Assembly: GCF_029868385.1 (NCBI RefSeq)
Contig: NZ_JARWNX010000018.1
Coordinates: 27,095 to 91,094 of the forward strand
Reading direction: 5' to 3'
Origin: Nocardia cyriacigeorgica
GTDB lineage: Bacteria > Actinomycetota > Actinomycetes > Mycobacteriales > Mycobacteriaceae
Length of the DNA stretch: 64,000 bases
Part shown: positions 43,053-53,163 of the stretch, piece by piece
Numbering within the stretch: position 1 is the first letter of the stretch
Layout: each line of letters starts with the position of its first letter
The notes under the pieces: generated by a model
The model's input: only the letters and a program-made list of their open reading frames with translations
Told to the model about the DNA's origin: nothing
The model's database searches: none
Translations under genes and position numbers: made by a program

Positions 43053-43886
43053 TCACGGACATGTGCGGGCAATCGACTGCAACACTCCCTGGTCGGCAAC
43101 CGTGATCGGCAGGTCGTAACGGACCGCCACGGCAAGATATTTGGCCGCATAGAAACAGTGCCCCGGACGGGAGGGCGGTAGCCACTCCGCCGGAGTGCTG
43201 TCGCCCTTGGCTTGATTGGCGGCGCGGGTGGTGGCTTGCAGGTTGAAGTCGATGTCGTTGGCGAACCGGATGCGGCGCTCCGGCAACCACCCGGCGGCGC
43301 CCATATCCCAGGCGGCGGCCAGCGGATAGACGTGGTCGATGGGGACGTTCCCCGCATCGGATTTGGTGAAGGTGACGCTGGCGCCCGTGTACGGATCCGC
43401 GAGGACACCGGAGACCACCACGCAGTCGCGGGTGCCGCGCCGATAGTCGATCTCGGTGAGCTGCCGGGCCAGCACATTGTTGCGGGTATCGCAGCCATCG
43501 TGCCCGCCGGTGCCCTCGTGATCATCGGACCAGGCGGGACCGAACACGCAGCCTTCGCCCTCCCGGCAACCACGGTCGTAGCCGCCGGGATGGGGCCGCG
43601 TGTCGACCACCCGCACCGTCGCGAGCAGTCGCTCGACCTCGATGCGGCCTGGACTTCCCGGTGCGGGTGTCGCGGGGCGTGCGCATCCGGAGAGCACGCA
43701 CAGGGCCATGACCAGCGCAGCGATAACCGCCGGTGCGGTGGGCGGCGAGGTACCACGCGTGCGCTGCGCCGTCCGGCATACGGCACGCGCAGGACCCGAC
43801 CCGCAGGGCCGGGTGGTGCGTCCAGCCCTCGGCCACGCGACCGACCGGCGTGTCGTCGAAGATCCCCGTCGATGTCCCACCCGCAT
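43053..43886 (-). CDS. Secreted HNH-type nuclease-like lipoprotein
   Basis: Protein of up to 277 aa. Seen: a hydrophobic stretch PAVIAALVMALCVLSGCARP with a lipobox (LSGC) about 65 residues in, and a C-terminal DUF1524/GmrSD-like HNH core DHVYPLAAAWDMGA with FANDIDFNLQATTRAANQAKGD and PAEWLPP, in which His and the two Asn/Lys are the expected catalytic set. The distance between start and lipobox is long; no good alternative start lies closer, so the N-terminus (ATG 43886 here) is doubtful. A surface or extracellular DNase is the likely role. Confidence 0.78.
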   Translation of the reverse strand: MRVGHRRGSSTTRRSVAWPRAGRTTRPCGSGPARAVCRTAQRTRGTSPPTAPAVIAALVMALCVLSGCARPATPAPGSPGRIEVERLLATVRVVDTRPHPGGYDRGCREGEGCVFGPAWSDDHEGTGGHDGCDTRNNVLARQLTEIDYRRGTRDCVVVSGVLADPYTGASVTFTKSDAGNVPIDHVYPLAAAWDMGAAGWLPERRIRFANDIDFNLQATTRAANQAKGDSTPAEWLPPSRPGHCFYAAKYLAVAVRYDLPITVADQGVLQSIARTCP

Positions 43887-43949
43887 GGACAAGATGTACC
43901 CGCACCCACCGACAGGTGACGGTGTCCGGCGCGGGTGTCCCGGAGGGGT

Positions 43950-44312
43950 TTACAGCCAGGCGCGGGCCAGCAGCTCGTCGGCGGTGTCCTGGCTGCCGTG
44001 CGGCGGGAAGCGGGTGGCGGCCAGCGTATTGCTGTGGGTCCCGTCGTGGCCGATCAGCCATGAGCCACCGCGATCTTCGCATTCGGCGATCTTGGCGAAG
44101 GTGGTGAGCAGGAAGGTGATCGCCTCGTGCGGATCGCCGGTGTGGGCGAGACGCTGCGATTCGCCGGGCCGCGACAGGTCCAGCCAGACGCCGGACTCGC
44201 CGTCCAGCCGCATCCCGACGATGCAGCGGGCGTTGATGAAGGTGAATTTACGCCGTTCCCACGGCGTTGTCGGCGTGAAGCTCTGCTCGAGAACTTGGAG
44301 CAGAATCGTCAT
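43950..44312 (-). CDS. Hypothetical protein, 120 aa
   Basis: Family not recognised. The protein starts MTILLQVLEQSFTPTTPWER, continues with FTFINARCIVGMRLDGESGVWLDLSRPGE and HEAITFLLTTFAKIAECEDRGG, and ends ELLARAWL. It is soluble with no signal. The strong start codon context on the minus strand (GGAGGGCAG upstream of ATG 44312) supports it. It lies 63 bp upstream of the nuclease-like gene, possibly in one transcript, and is divergent from the helicase gene across 238 bp. Confidence 0.65.
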   Translation of the reverse strand: MTILLQVLEQSFTPTTPWERRKFTFINARCIVGMRLDGESGVWLDLSRPGESQRLAHTGDPHEAITFLLTTFAKIAECEDRGGSWLIGHDGTHSNTLAATRFPPHGSQDTADELLARAWL

Positions 44313-44550
44313 ACTGCTGCCCTCCGGTAGGTATGCCGCCGTTGTGTGAATGACCGCGTTGTGCTGCTGCTGGCGTCTTGTGGACGCCGCCGCCCTGCTT
44401 GTGAATGATTCCGCTACCGCATCCGCCGAGCGTGTGAATCCCCGCGATGACCAGCGGATATCCCAGTATGTTCCGTCCTCGGCGATAAATCCAGGGTCCG
44501 GGTGCTCATCCGTGCGGTTGCCTGTCGGTGCGAGCTGATTTGATGGGGCC

Positions 44551-47349
44551 ATGCTGCACGGTCTGTGGTCGCCGGGGTCCGGGCTGCTGCTGTGGCGGCC
44601 GCCCGGTGCGGACGCCGACGCGGTGAGCGTGCCCGGCCTGCTCGGCGACGTCGTCCGCGCGGCCAAGTTCCGACATCGCGCGCAGGTGCTGCTCGCCGAT
44701 GGCGAGGGATTCCGCACGGCACGGGTGCCCGCCCACGCGTTGGCGCCCGATGCCGCGGCGGCTGCCCTGCGGCAACGTCTTCCCGCCACCGCGGTAGCCG
44801 GTGACCTGCGGTTTCTCGCCCATATCGCGCACGGTGTGGAACGCTGGGCGCGGGCCGGACGGGTCGTGCCCGAGCTACGCCGCGACGACGGCCAGTGGTG
44901 GGCGCGTTGGCGGCTGGTCGGGGGAGCGGGGCAGCGGGCCTGGCTGGCCGAACTCGCCTCCGCGATGCCCGCCGCGCTGCGAGTGGCCGGTGAACCGGGT
45001 GCGGTGCTCGACGATATGGTCACCGAACTCACTGATCCCATTGTTCGCGAACTGATCGGGGCACACCCGTCACCGCACCCGCTGGTGCACGGGCTCACCG
45101 CCGATGTCGCGGTGGACGGTGGCAGCCATCAGGCCGCGCAGATGCTGGAACGCTGGCGCAACAGCCTCGCCGCCGACGAGCCGGAACTGGTGCTGCGGCT
45201 GCTCGAACCCGACGCCGACGACACCGACGAGGTGGCGCTGTGGCGGCTGGAGGTGTGCCTGCGCGTCGATGGTCAGGCGCCGGGACCGATTCCGTTGCAC
45301 GGCGACCCGCAGCTGGTCCGGGCCGCGGTGGAACGGCTCGGGGAGGCGCAGCGGGCCTACCCCCGGCTGCGGGATCTGCCCGGCGACCCACACACCATGG
45401 ACCTGTTGCTACCCACCGAGGTGGTGGTCGATCTGGTTGCTCACGGTGTGCACGCGCTGCACGCGGCCGGGATCCGGCTCCTACTGCCGCGGGCCTGGAC
45501 CGTCAGCGCACCGTCCATGCGGCTGCGAGTGGACAGCGCCGTACCCGCGGCCGAGAGCACCGTCGGGCTGCCGGGGCTGGTGTCCTATCGATGGGAGCTG
45601 GCCCTCGGCGACACCGTGCTGAGCCGCGACGAGATGCAGCGGCTCGTGCATGCGAAATCGGATCTGGTGCAGTTGCGCGGGGAGTGGGTGCAGGCCGATC
45701 ACAAGGTGCTGGCGGCGGCCGCGAAGTATGTGGCGCTGCATGCCGACGACACCGAGGTCACCCTGGCCGACATGATCGGCGAGATCGCGGCGACCCGCGT
45801 CGATCAGGTGCCGGTCACCGAGGTCACCGCCACCGGCTGGGCCGCCGAACTGTTCGATCCGGCCGCAGCCGAGGAACCGGTGCCCGCGCCGGTCGGGTTG
45901 AAGGCGCAGCTGCGTCCGTATCAGCAACGCGGTCTGTCCTGGCTGGCCACCATGAGCCGGATGGGTCTCGGCGCGATCCTGGCCGACGATATGGGTCTCG
46001 GTAAGACGATCCAGGTACTCGCCCTGTTGTTGCACGAACGCGAAGGTGACCGGCCGATCGGCCCGACACTGCTGGTGTGCCCGATGTCGGTGGTCGGCAA
46101 CTGGCAGCGCGAAGCCGAACGATTCGCCCCCGACCTGCGGGTGCTGGTGCACCACGGCGCCGCGCGGGCCAAGGGCGAGCAGCTCTGCGCCGCGATCGCC
46201 GAGGCAGATCTGGTCCTCACCACCTACGCCCTGCTGGCGCGCGATATCGCGGAGCTGGCGGCGCGGGAGTGGACAAGGGTGGTGCTCGACGAGGCGCAAC
46301 ACATCAAGAACTCCGGCACCAGGCAGGCGCGGGCGGCACGCGCGCTCCCGGCCGGGCACCGGCTGGCATTGACCGGGACGCCGGTGGAGAACCGACTGGA
46401 GGAACTACGGTCGATCCTGGATTTCACCATGCCGAAACTGCTCGGCAGCGCGCAGTCGTTCCGCGCCAGATTCGCCGTACCGATCGAACGCGAACGCGAT
46501 GAGAACGCCATCACCCGGCTGCGCACCGTCACCGCGCCGTTCGTGCTGCGCCGGGTGAAGACCGATCCGACGGTGATCTCCGATCTCCCCGACAAGCTCG
46601 AGATGACGGTGCGCGCCAACCTGACCGTCGAGCAGGCCGCGCTCTACCAGGCCGTCGTCGACGACATGCTGACCAAACTGCGCGATGCCAAGGGCATGGC
46701 CCGCAAGGGCGCGGTGCTCGGGGCGCTGACCCGGCTCAAACAGGTCTGTAACCATCCCGCGCATTTCCTCGGCGACGGTTCGGCCGTGCTGCGCCGCGGC
46801 GGCCATCGCTCCGGCAAACTCGCCCTGGTGGAGGATGTGCTCGACGCGGTGCTCGCCGACGGCGAGAAGGCGCTGATGTTCACCCAGTTCCGCGAATTCG
46901 GTGAGCTGATCGCGCCCTATCTGGCCGAGCGATTCGGCACCAGGATCCCGTTCCTGCATGGCGGGGTGACCAAACAGCGCCGCGACACCATGGTGGCCGA
47001 ATTCCAGCAGGCCGAGGGTCCACCGCTGATGCTGCTCTCGCTCAAAGCGGGCGGCACGGGGCTGAACCTGACCGCGGCCAATCATGTCGTGCATCTGGAT
47101 CGCTGGTGGAATCCCGCGGTGGAGAATCAGGCCACCGACCGCGCCTATCGGATCGGGCAGCAGCGCGCCGTGCAAGTGCGCAAACTGGTGTGCGTCGACA
47201 CCATCGAGGAGCGGATCGACGAAATGATCAGTGGGAAGAGTCAACTCGCCGATCTCGCGGTCGGCTCAGGGGAGAACTGGATCACCGAGCTGAGCACCGA
47301 CGAGTTGCGTGATCTGTTCACCCTCGGTGCCGAAGCGGTGGGCGAATGA
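44551..47349 (+). CDS. helZ: SNF2-family DNA/RNA helicase (HelZ-like)
   Basis: Large SWI2/SNF2 ATPase of 932 aa. N-terminal 400 residues are the family-specific SNF2_N accessory region; then LRPYQQRGLSWLATMSRMG, Walker A ADDMGLGKT near residue 481-488, VVLDEAQHIKNSGTRQ near 580, LTGTPVENRLEELRSILDF, and the second RecA domain with MFTQFREFGELI, FLHGGVTKQRRDTM and DRWWNPAVENQATDRAYRIGQ. Such proteins translocate on double-stranded DNA; the cellular role is unclear. The stop overlaps the SWIM gene start (ATGA), an arrangement I recall for the M. tuberculosis helZ locus. Confidence 0.93.
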   Translation: MLHGLWSPGSGLLLWRPPGADADAVSVPGLLGDVVRAAKFRHRAQVLLADGEGFRTARVPAHALAPDAAAAALRQRLPATAVAGDLRFLAHIAHGVERWARAGRVVPELRRDDGQWWARWRLVGGAGQRAWLAELASAMPAALRVAGEPGAVLDDMVTELTDPIVRELIGAHPSPHPLVHGLTADVAVDGGSHQAAQMLERWRNSLAADEPELVLRLLEPDADDTDEVALWRLEVCLRVDGQAPGPIPLHGDPQLVRAAVERLGEAQRAYPRLRDLPGDPHTMDLLLPTEVVVDLVAHGVHALHAAGIRLLLPRAWTVSAPSMRLRVDSAVPAAESTVGLPGLVSYRWELALGDTVLSRDEMQRLVHAKSDLVQLRGEWVQADHKVLAAAAKYVALHADDTEVTLADMIGEIAATRVDQVPVTEVTATGWAAELFDPAAAEEPVPAPVGLKAQLRPYQQRGLSWLATMSRMGLGAILADDMGLGKTIQVLALLLHEREGDRPIGPTLLVCPMSVVGNWQREAERFAPDLRVLVHHGAARAKGEQLCAAIAEADLVLTTYALLARDIAELAAREWTRVVLDEAQHIKNSGTRQARAARALPAGHRLALTGTPVENRLEELRSILDFTMPKLLGSAQSFRARFAVPIERERDENAITRLRTVTAPFVLRRVKTDPTVISDLPDKLEMTVRANLTVEQAALYQAVVDDMLTKLRDAKGMARKGAVLGALTRLKQVCNHPAHFLGDGSAVLRRGGHRSGKLALVEDVLDAVLADGEKALMFTQFREFGELIAPYLAERFGTRIPFLHGGVTKQRRDTMVAEFQQAEGPPLMLLSLKAGGTGLNLTAANHVVHLDRWWNPAVENQATDRAYRIGQQRAVQVRKLVCVDTIEERIDEMISGKSQLADLAVGSGENWITELSTDELRDLFTLGAEAVGE

Positions 47350-48116
47350 ATCCGCGCGTCGATTTCAGCGAGTTCGGGCCACGCCGTCCGGTGTCCGGTG
47401 GCGTCGAAGCACGTAGCAGGCGTGGCGCGTTCGGCCGTACCGCCTGGGGCCGGGCGTTCATCGACGCGGTGGAGCGGATGGCCGAGCCCGGCAGGCTCTC
47501 GCGTGGCCGCAGCTATGCGCGGTCGGGGCAGGTGGTGAGCTACCGGATCGAACGCGGTGCGGTGATCGGCGAGGTGCAGGGCAGCCAGCCGCGTCCGTTC
47601 ACCGCCACCTGCACGGTGCGGCCGCTGCGCCAGGAGGAGATCGAGCTGCTGGTCGAACAGATCCGGGCCGCGCCCGGCATGCTGGCCCAGATCGCCTCCG
47701 GTGCGCTGCTGACCGCGCTCTCGCCCCATCTGCTGCCGGAAACCGCCGCGGACCTGGACTTCGGCTGCACCTGCCCCGATCCCGGCTGGCCGTGCAAACA
47801 CGTCGCCGCACTGTGCTACCTGCTCGCCGAACGGCTCGACGAATACCCGCGCGACCTGCTCACGCTGCGCGGACTCTCGCTGGACACCTTGATCGGCGGG
47901 GTGGAACGTGGCACCGGCCCCGGCGGCGATACCGATCCCTACGGTGAAGACCTCGAACCACCGGCGCTGCCCACACCCGAATATCGTTGTGCCGCCGATG
48001 ATCTTGACCCGACGCTGTTGCGCCGCGCATTACGCATGCTCGCCGAGGACGAGCCGACGGCCGCGACGGGTCTGCGCACGCTGAATTCCTGCTACGCCGA
48101 CCTGCGCGACAGCTGA
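47346..48116 (+). CDS. SWIM zinc-finger protein, SNF2 partner
   Basis: Protein of 256 aa with a SWIM-type zinc finger: FGCTCPDPGWPCKHVAALCYLLAERL, with Cys near residues 140 and 142 and CKH after them. The N-terminal part RRGAFGRTAWGRAFIDAVERMAEPGRLSRGRSYARSGQV is typical of the proteins that accompany bacterial SNF2 helicases. ATG 47346 overlaps the helicase stop, so both are made together; binding to DNA or to the helicase is inferred. Confidence 0.9.
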   Translation: MNPRVDFSEFGPRRPVSGGVEARSRRGAFGRTAWGRAFIDAVERMAEPGRLSRGRSYARSGQVVSYRIERGAVIGEVQGSQPRPFTATCTVRPLRQEEIELLVEQIRAAPGMLAQIASGALLTALSPHLLPETAADLDFGCTCPDPGWPCKHVAALCYLLAERLDEYPRDLLTLRGLSLDTLIGGVERGTGPGGDTDPYGEDLEPPALPTPEYRCAADDLDPTLLRRALRMLAEDEPTAATGLRTLNSCYADLRDS

Positions 48117-48196
48117 GCGGGCACCACGGCCGGGGAGCGCGACCGCAGCCGCGCCGGCCATGCGCCCGGAATCGGGGCACGGTCGCCGGGAATGGC

Positions 48197-49273
48197 TCAG
48201 GACTCGTCGATGCGGTAGATCCGCTGCGCGTTCGTGCGGAACACTCGGTCCAAGCATTCCGAACCACCCACGTGTTCGGTGATCGCGCCGGCGACGGCCT
48301 GCGCGCTGCCCGCGATGGTCGTGATCGGCTTGTCCACCGGGAAGTTCGAGCCCCACACCAGCCGGTCGACGCCGAAACAGTCCACCGCGTGGGTGAGCAG
48401 CGGTCCGATCCGGTCGAGCAGTTCGGGCACCGGCGTCGCCGTGCCACGCGGTGGGACCCGGTGACCGAGGATCGGCATCATCAGGCCGCTGACCTTGGCG
48501 ACCACCTTCGGCCGCGCCGCGAGGGCCGCGATGTCCTCACGCCAGCGGATGAACAATTCGCGCCGGTGCCCGGGGTTGGCGCCGGTATGTCTGCCGACCG
48601 CGCCGAAGATTCCGGCCGGTGTGCCGAGGTGATTCAGCACGATGGTGACCTCGGGATAGCGGTCGGCGAGCGCCGCGACATCGGGCAGTTGGTGCGAATA
48701 CACCCATGCCTCGAACACCAGCTCGCGCGCGGCGAGTTCGGCGAACCCGTCGAGGAAGGCGTTCGCGGTGAGATCGCCCGGTGTGCCGGTGAACGAGCGG
48801 ACGCCGGGATCGGGATGGTGCGCGACCATGGTGCGGATTCCACGCAGCAGCGGTGACGCCGACGCGTGCGCGTCCAGCAGCGCCGCGAATCCCGGTGCGG
48901 CCGGATCGGCACTGGCGAGGATGGCGCCGAGAGCGGGTGTATCGACCCCGAACGGCAGACTCGCCACCCACCGGGTCTCATCGGCCTTGGCCAGCGGGCC
49001 GGTACCGGACCATTCGACCTCGATATGTGCGATGGTGCGCACCGTCAACCCTGCCGTGTCCGTGCGGTAGTCCGCGGGCAGGTAGGGGTGCATGTATGGT
49101 GTCGGATCGCCAACGAATTCGCGATCACGTTGCGGCGCAACCTTCATGGCGAGCCCGATCGGCACCGGCAGATATCGGAAGAGCCGGGCGAGGCCGCTGA
49201 AATCACGCGGTGTCGACAGCGGATCCCACTGGTGGATGTGCGCGTCGATGATGGGTATGTCGGTGAGATTCAT
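48197..49273 (-). CDS. Amidohydrolase-family (TIM-barrel) protein
   Basis: Metal-dependent hydrolase of 358 aa. Seen: IPIIDAHIHQWDP with the HxH metal pair, AHIEVEWSGTGP, GIRTMVAHHPDPGVR, VTIVLNHLGTPAG with His, and DRLVWGSNFPVDKP with the catalytic Asp-type residue. It resembles the amidohydrolase_2 group (2-pyrone-4,6-dicarboxylate lactonase-like and lactonases). Start ATG 49273 (MNLTDIPIIDAHIH) is used; ATG 49282 is three codons upstream. Substrate unknown. Confidence 0.88.
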   Translation of the reverse strand: MNLTDIPIIDAHIHQWDPLSTPRDFSGLARLFRYLPVPIGLAMKVAPQRDREFVGDPTPYMHPYLPADYRTDTAGLTVRTIAHIEVEWSGTGPLAKADETRWVASLPFGVDTPALGAILASADPAAPGFAALLDAHASASPLLRGIRTMVAHHPDPGVRSFTGTPGDLTANAFLDGFAELAARELVFEAWVYSHQLPDVAALADRYPEVTIVLNHLGTPAGIFGAVGRHTGANPGHRRELFIRWREDIAALAARPKVVAKVSGLMMPILGHRVPPRGTATPVPELLDRIGPLLTHAVDCFGVDRLVWGSNFPVDKPITTIAGSAQAVAGAITEHVGGSECLDRVFRTNAQRIYRIDES

Positions 49274-49383
49274 GTGGTCCATCCCGTCCGCCGTTCACCC
49301 GGTCGGGGCCGATTGTCACATGCGAGCAGGATGCGTATCCGCGGTACCGGCGAAACCACGGCCCGGTCGGACATACTTGCGGC

Positions 49384-50378
49384 GTGAGCGAGGACAACAG
49401 TGACGCAGGCGCCCGGCATATCAGCGCGCTGCGCGGGCTGGTCGAGTCCGGCGTGCTGACCGAGCAGCAGCGCGACGCCGTGCTCGCGGCGCTGGCCGGA
49501 CCGTCCGCCCGTCCCGCACGCAGCAGGTTGCTCGCCGAGATCGCGGCCTATGCCGGTGCGGGACTCCTGCTCGCCGGGATCGCGCTGGTGCTGGCGGCCT
49601 CATGGGAGGATCTGGCCAGGACCGGCCGCGTCGCGATCCTCGCATTGATCTCGGTGGTGCTTTCGGTCATCGCGGTGACGGTCGCCGGTGGACCGTCGGC
49701 ACTGTTTCCTCGGTTCGGGGTCCGGGCCGAGGCGGCGGAGGTCCCCGCCGTCAGGACCCGGCTCGCCACCGTCCTGTTCGCCCTCACCGCCGCCTTCGTC
49801 GCCGGTACGGTCGGCTCGGCCATCGAGGACGGCAACACCGATTCCGCCTGGGTGTACGCGTGCGTCGCGGGTCTGATCGTGGCCGTGATCGGCTATCTGG
49901 CGCTGCCCTCGCTGATCGGCATGCTCACCTGCGCGGGCTTCAGCGCCGCCGCCGTGCCCGGGGTGATGACCGATCTCATCGACCTGCACGAGGGCTGGCC
50001 CGGTGTCGCCGTGCTGCTGCTCGGTGTCGTCTGGGGTGGGCTGACCCGCCTCGGTGCCTTCACCGAACGCTGGGCCGGCTATCTGATCGCGGTGATCCTC
50101 GCCGTCGTCGGCGCACAGTTCACCAGCGAATACGACAACCTGGCCGTCGCCTACTGGCTCACCGCCCTGGTCGCCGCGCTCTGCTTCGCCCTCTACCTGA
50201 CCGAACGCTCCTGGGTGCTCGTCCTCGGCGGCGCCGCCGCCCTCGCCATCGCCGCGGCGGAGGCGGTCTGGGACTGGACCGACGGCTCCGTCGGCGCCGC
50301 CGGCGCGGTGCTGATCGTCGGTGCGCTCGTGCTCGGCTCCGGCGGCTATCTGCTCACCCGCGTCGGTAGCGCCGCCGA

Positions 50379-50382
<4 letters not shown>
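49384..50382 (+). CDS. DUF2157 membrane protein
   Basis: Polytopic membrane protein of 332 aa. Seen: a short N-terminal soluble helical segment (ISALRGLVESGVLTEQQRDAVLAAL), then around ten hydrophobic helices including LAEIAAYAGAGLLLAGIALVLAAS and RVAILALISVVLSVIAVTVA. The N-terminus matches DUF2157. Function unknown. The GTG start is at 49384 and the stop overlaps the convergent tetR gene end by 4 bp. Confidence 0.8.
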
Positions 50383-51539
<1,157 letters not shown>

Positions 51540-51575
51540 GTCTGGTGCGGCGAAGTGGGTGGGTGTATATTTTGC

Positions 51576-51587
51576 TTGGACGTCCAA
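51576..51587. promoter_or_regulatory. Palindrome upstream of the mmsA operon
   Basis: TTGGACGTCCAA is a perfect 12-bp palindrome 69 bp before the mmsA start, followed by a partial direct repeat GGACG at 51592-51596. It is a plausible operator for a valine-operon regulator, though no regulator gene is adjacent except the TetR at 50379-51029. Confidence 0.45.
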
Positions 51588-51656
51588 CTATCGGACGACC
51601 GCAATTCGGGCATGCGTCGCATGCTGCCACCGTCGACACCCGAGGACAGGATTCGC

Positions 51657-53159
51657 ATGGTTCGTGAACTCACCCACTTCATCGGCGGACAGCAGGTCCC
51701 CGGCACCTCCGGCCGCTTCGGTGACGTGTTCGATCCCAATATCGGCCAGGTGCAGGCCCGGGTGCCGCTGGCCACCACCGCGGAGGTGGAAGCGGCCATC
51801 GCGAACGCCGCCGCCGCGCAGCCGGAATGGGCCGCGTTCAACCCGCAGAAGCGGGCGCGGGTCCTGATGAAATTCCTGACCCTGGTGCAGGACGAGATGG
51901 ACTCGCTGGCGGCGCTGCTGTCGAGCGAGCACGGCAAGACCCTCGCCGACGCCAAGGGTGATATCCAGCGTGGACTCGAGGTGATCGAGTTCTCGACCGG
52001 TATCCCGCACCTGCTCAAGGGCGAGTACACCGAGAGCGCGGGCACCGGCATCGACGTCTACTCGATGCGTCAGCCGCTCGGCGTCGTCGCCGGTATCACG
52101 CCGTTCAACTTCCCGGCCATGATCCCGCTGTGGAAGGCCGGGCCCGCGCTGGCCTGCGGTAACGCCTTCGTCCTCAAACCTTCCGAGCGCGATCCCTCGG
52201 TGCCGCTGCGGCTGGCGGAGCTGTTCCTGGAAGCCGGGCTGCCCGCCGGTGTCTTCAATGTCGTCAACGGCGACAAGGAGGCGGTCGACGCGATCCTGCA
52301 TGATCGGCGCATCGAGGCCGTCGGCTTCGTCGGCTCCACCCCGATCGCCCAGTACATCTACGAGACCGCCACCGCCAACGGCAAGCGCGCGCAATGCTTC
52401 GGCGGTGCGAAGAACCATGCCATCGTCATGCCGGATGCCGATCTCGACGACGTCGCCGATCAGCTCATCGGCGCCGGCTACGGTTCCGCGGGCGAGCGAT
52501 GCATGGCCATCTCGGTGGCGGTGCCCGTCGGTGAGGAGACCGCCGACCGGCTCGTCGCCAAGCTCACCGAACGTGTGCACAAGCTCAACGTCGGTCGCTC
52601 CGATGATCCGGGTGTCGATTTCGGCCCGCTGGTCGGCCGCGACGGTCTGGACCGGGTGAACAACTACGTCCAGATCGGTATCGACGAGGGCGCGGAGCTG
52701 GTGGTGGACGGCCGCGGCCTGACCGTCGACGGCGCCGAGGACGGCTACTTCGTCGGCGCGACCCTGTTCGACAAGGTCACCCCCGAGATGCGCATCTACA
52801 CCGAGGAGATCTTCGGCCCGGTGCTCAGCGTGGTGCGCGCACACGACTACGAGGAAGGCCTTCGCCTGGCCAGTGAGCACGAATTCGGCAACGGTGTCGC
52901 GATCTTCACCCGTGACGGCGACACCGCCCGCGATTTCGCGGCCCGCGTCCAGGTGGGCATGGTCGGCATCAACGTCCCGATTCCGGTGCCCATCGCCTAT
53001 CACACCTTCGGCGGTTGGAAGCGGTCCGGTTTCGGCGATCTGAACCAGCACGGCCCGGATTCGATCCGCTTCTACACCAAGACCAAGACCGTCACGCAGC
53101 GCTGGCCGAAGGGTCTGAAGGAGAACGCGGACCACTTCGTCATCCCGACGATGGACTGA
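51657..53159 (+). CDS. mmsA: Methylmalonate-semialdehyde dehydrogenase (CoA-acylating)
   Basis: Converts methylmalonate semialdehyde to propionyl-CoA, the last step of valine breakdown; 500 aa. Seen: LTHFIGGQQVPGTSGRFGDVFDPNIGQVQ, ITPFNFPAMIPLWKAGPALACGN, AFVLKPSERDPSVP, FVGSTPIAQYIYE, and GYGSAGERCMAISVAV with the catalytic Cys at residue 282 (the Glu general base of ordinary ALDHs is absent as in this subgroup). ATG 51657 follows GAGGACAGG. First gene of the five-gene valine operon; 4 bp separate it from the next. Confidence 0.95.
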   Translation: MVRELTHFIGGQQVPGTSGRFGDVFDPNIGQVQARVPLATTAEVEAAIANAAAAQPEWAAFNPQKRARVLMKFLTLVQDEMDSLAALLSSEHGKTLADAKGDIQRGLEVIEFSTGIPHLLKGEYTESAGTGIDVYSMRQPLGVVAGITPFNFPAMIPLWKAGPALACGNAFVLKPSERDPSVPLRLAELFLEAGLPAGVFNVVNGDKEAVDAILHDRRIEAVGFVGSTPIAQYIYETATANGKRAQCFGGAKNHAIVMPDADLDDVADQLIGAGYGSAGERCMAISVAVPVGEETADRLVAKLTERVHKLNVGRSDDPGVDFGPLVGRDGLDRVNNYVQIGIDEGAELVVDGRGLTVDGAEDGYFVGATLFDKVTPEMRIYTEEIFGPVLSVVRAHDYEEGLRLASEHEFGNGVAIFTRDGDTARDFAARVQVGMVGINVPIPVPIAYHTFGGWKRSGFGDLNQHGPDSIRFYTKTKTVTQRWPKGLKENADHFVIPTMD

Positions 53160-53163
53160 TGCG

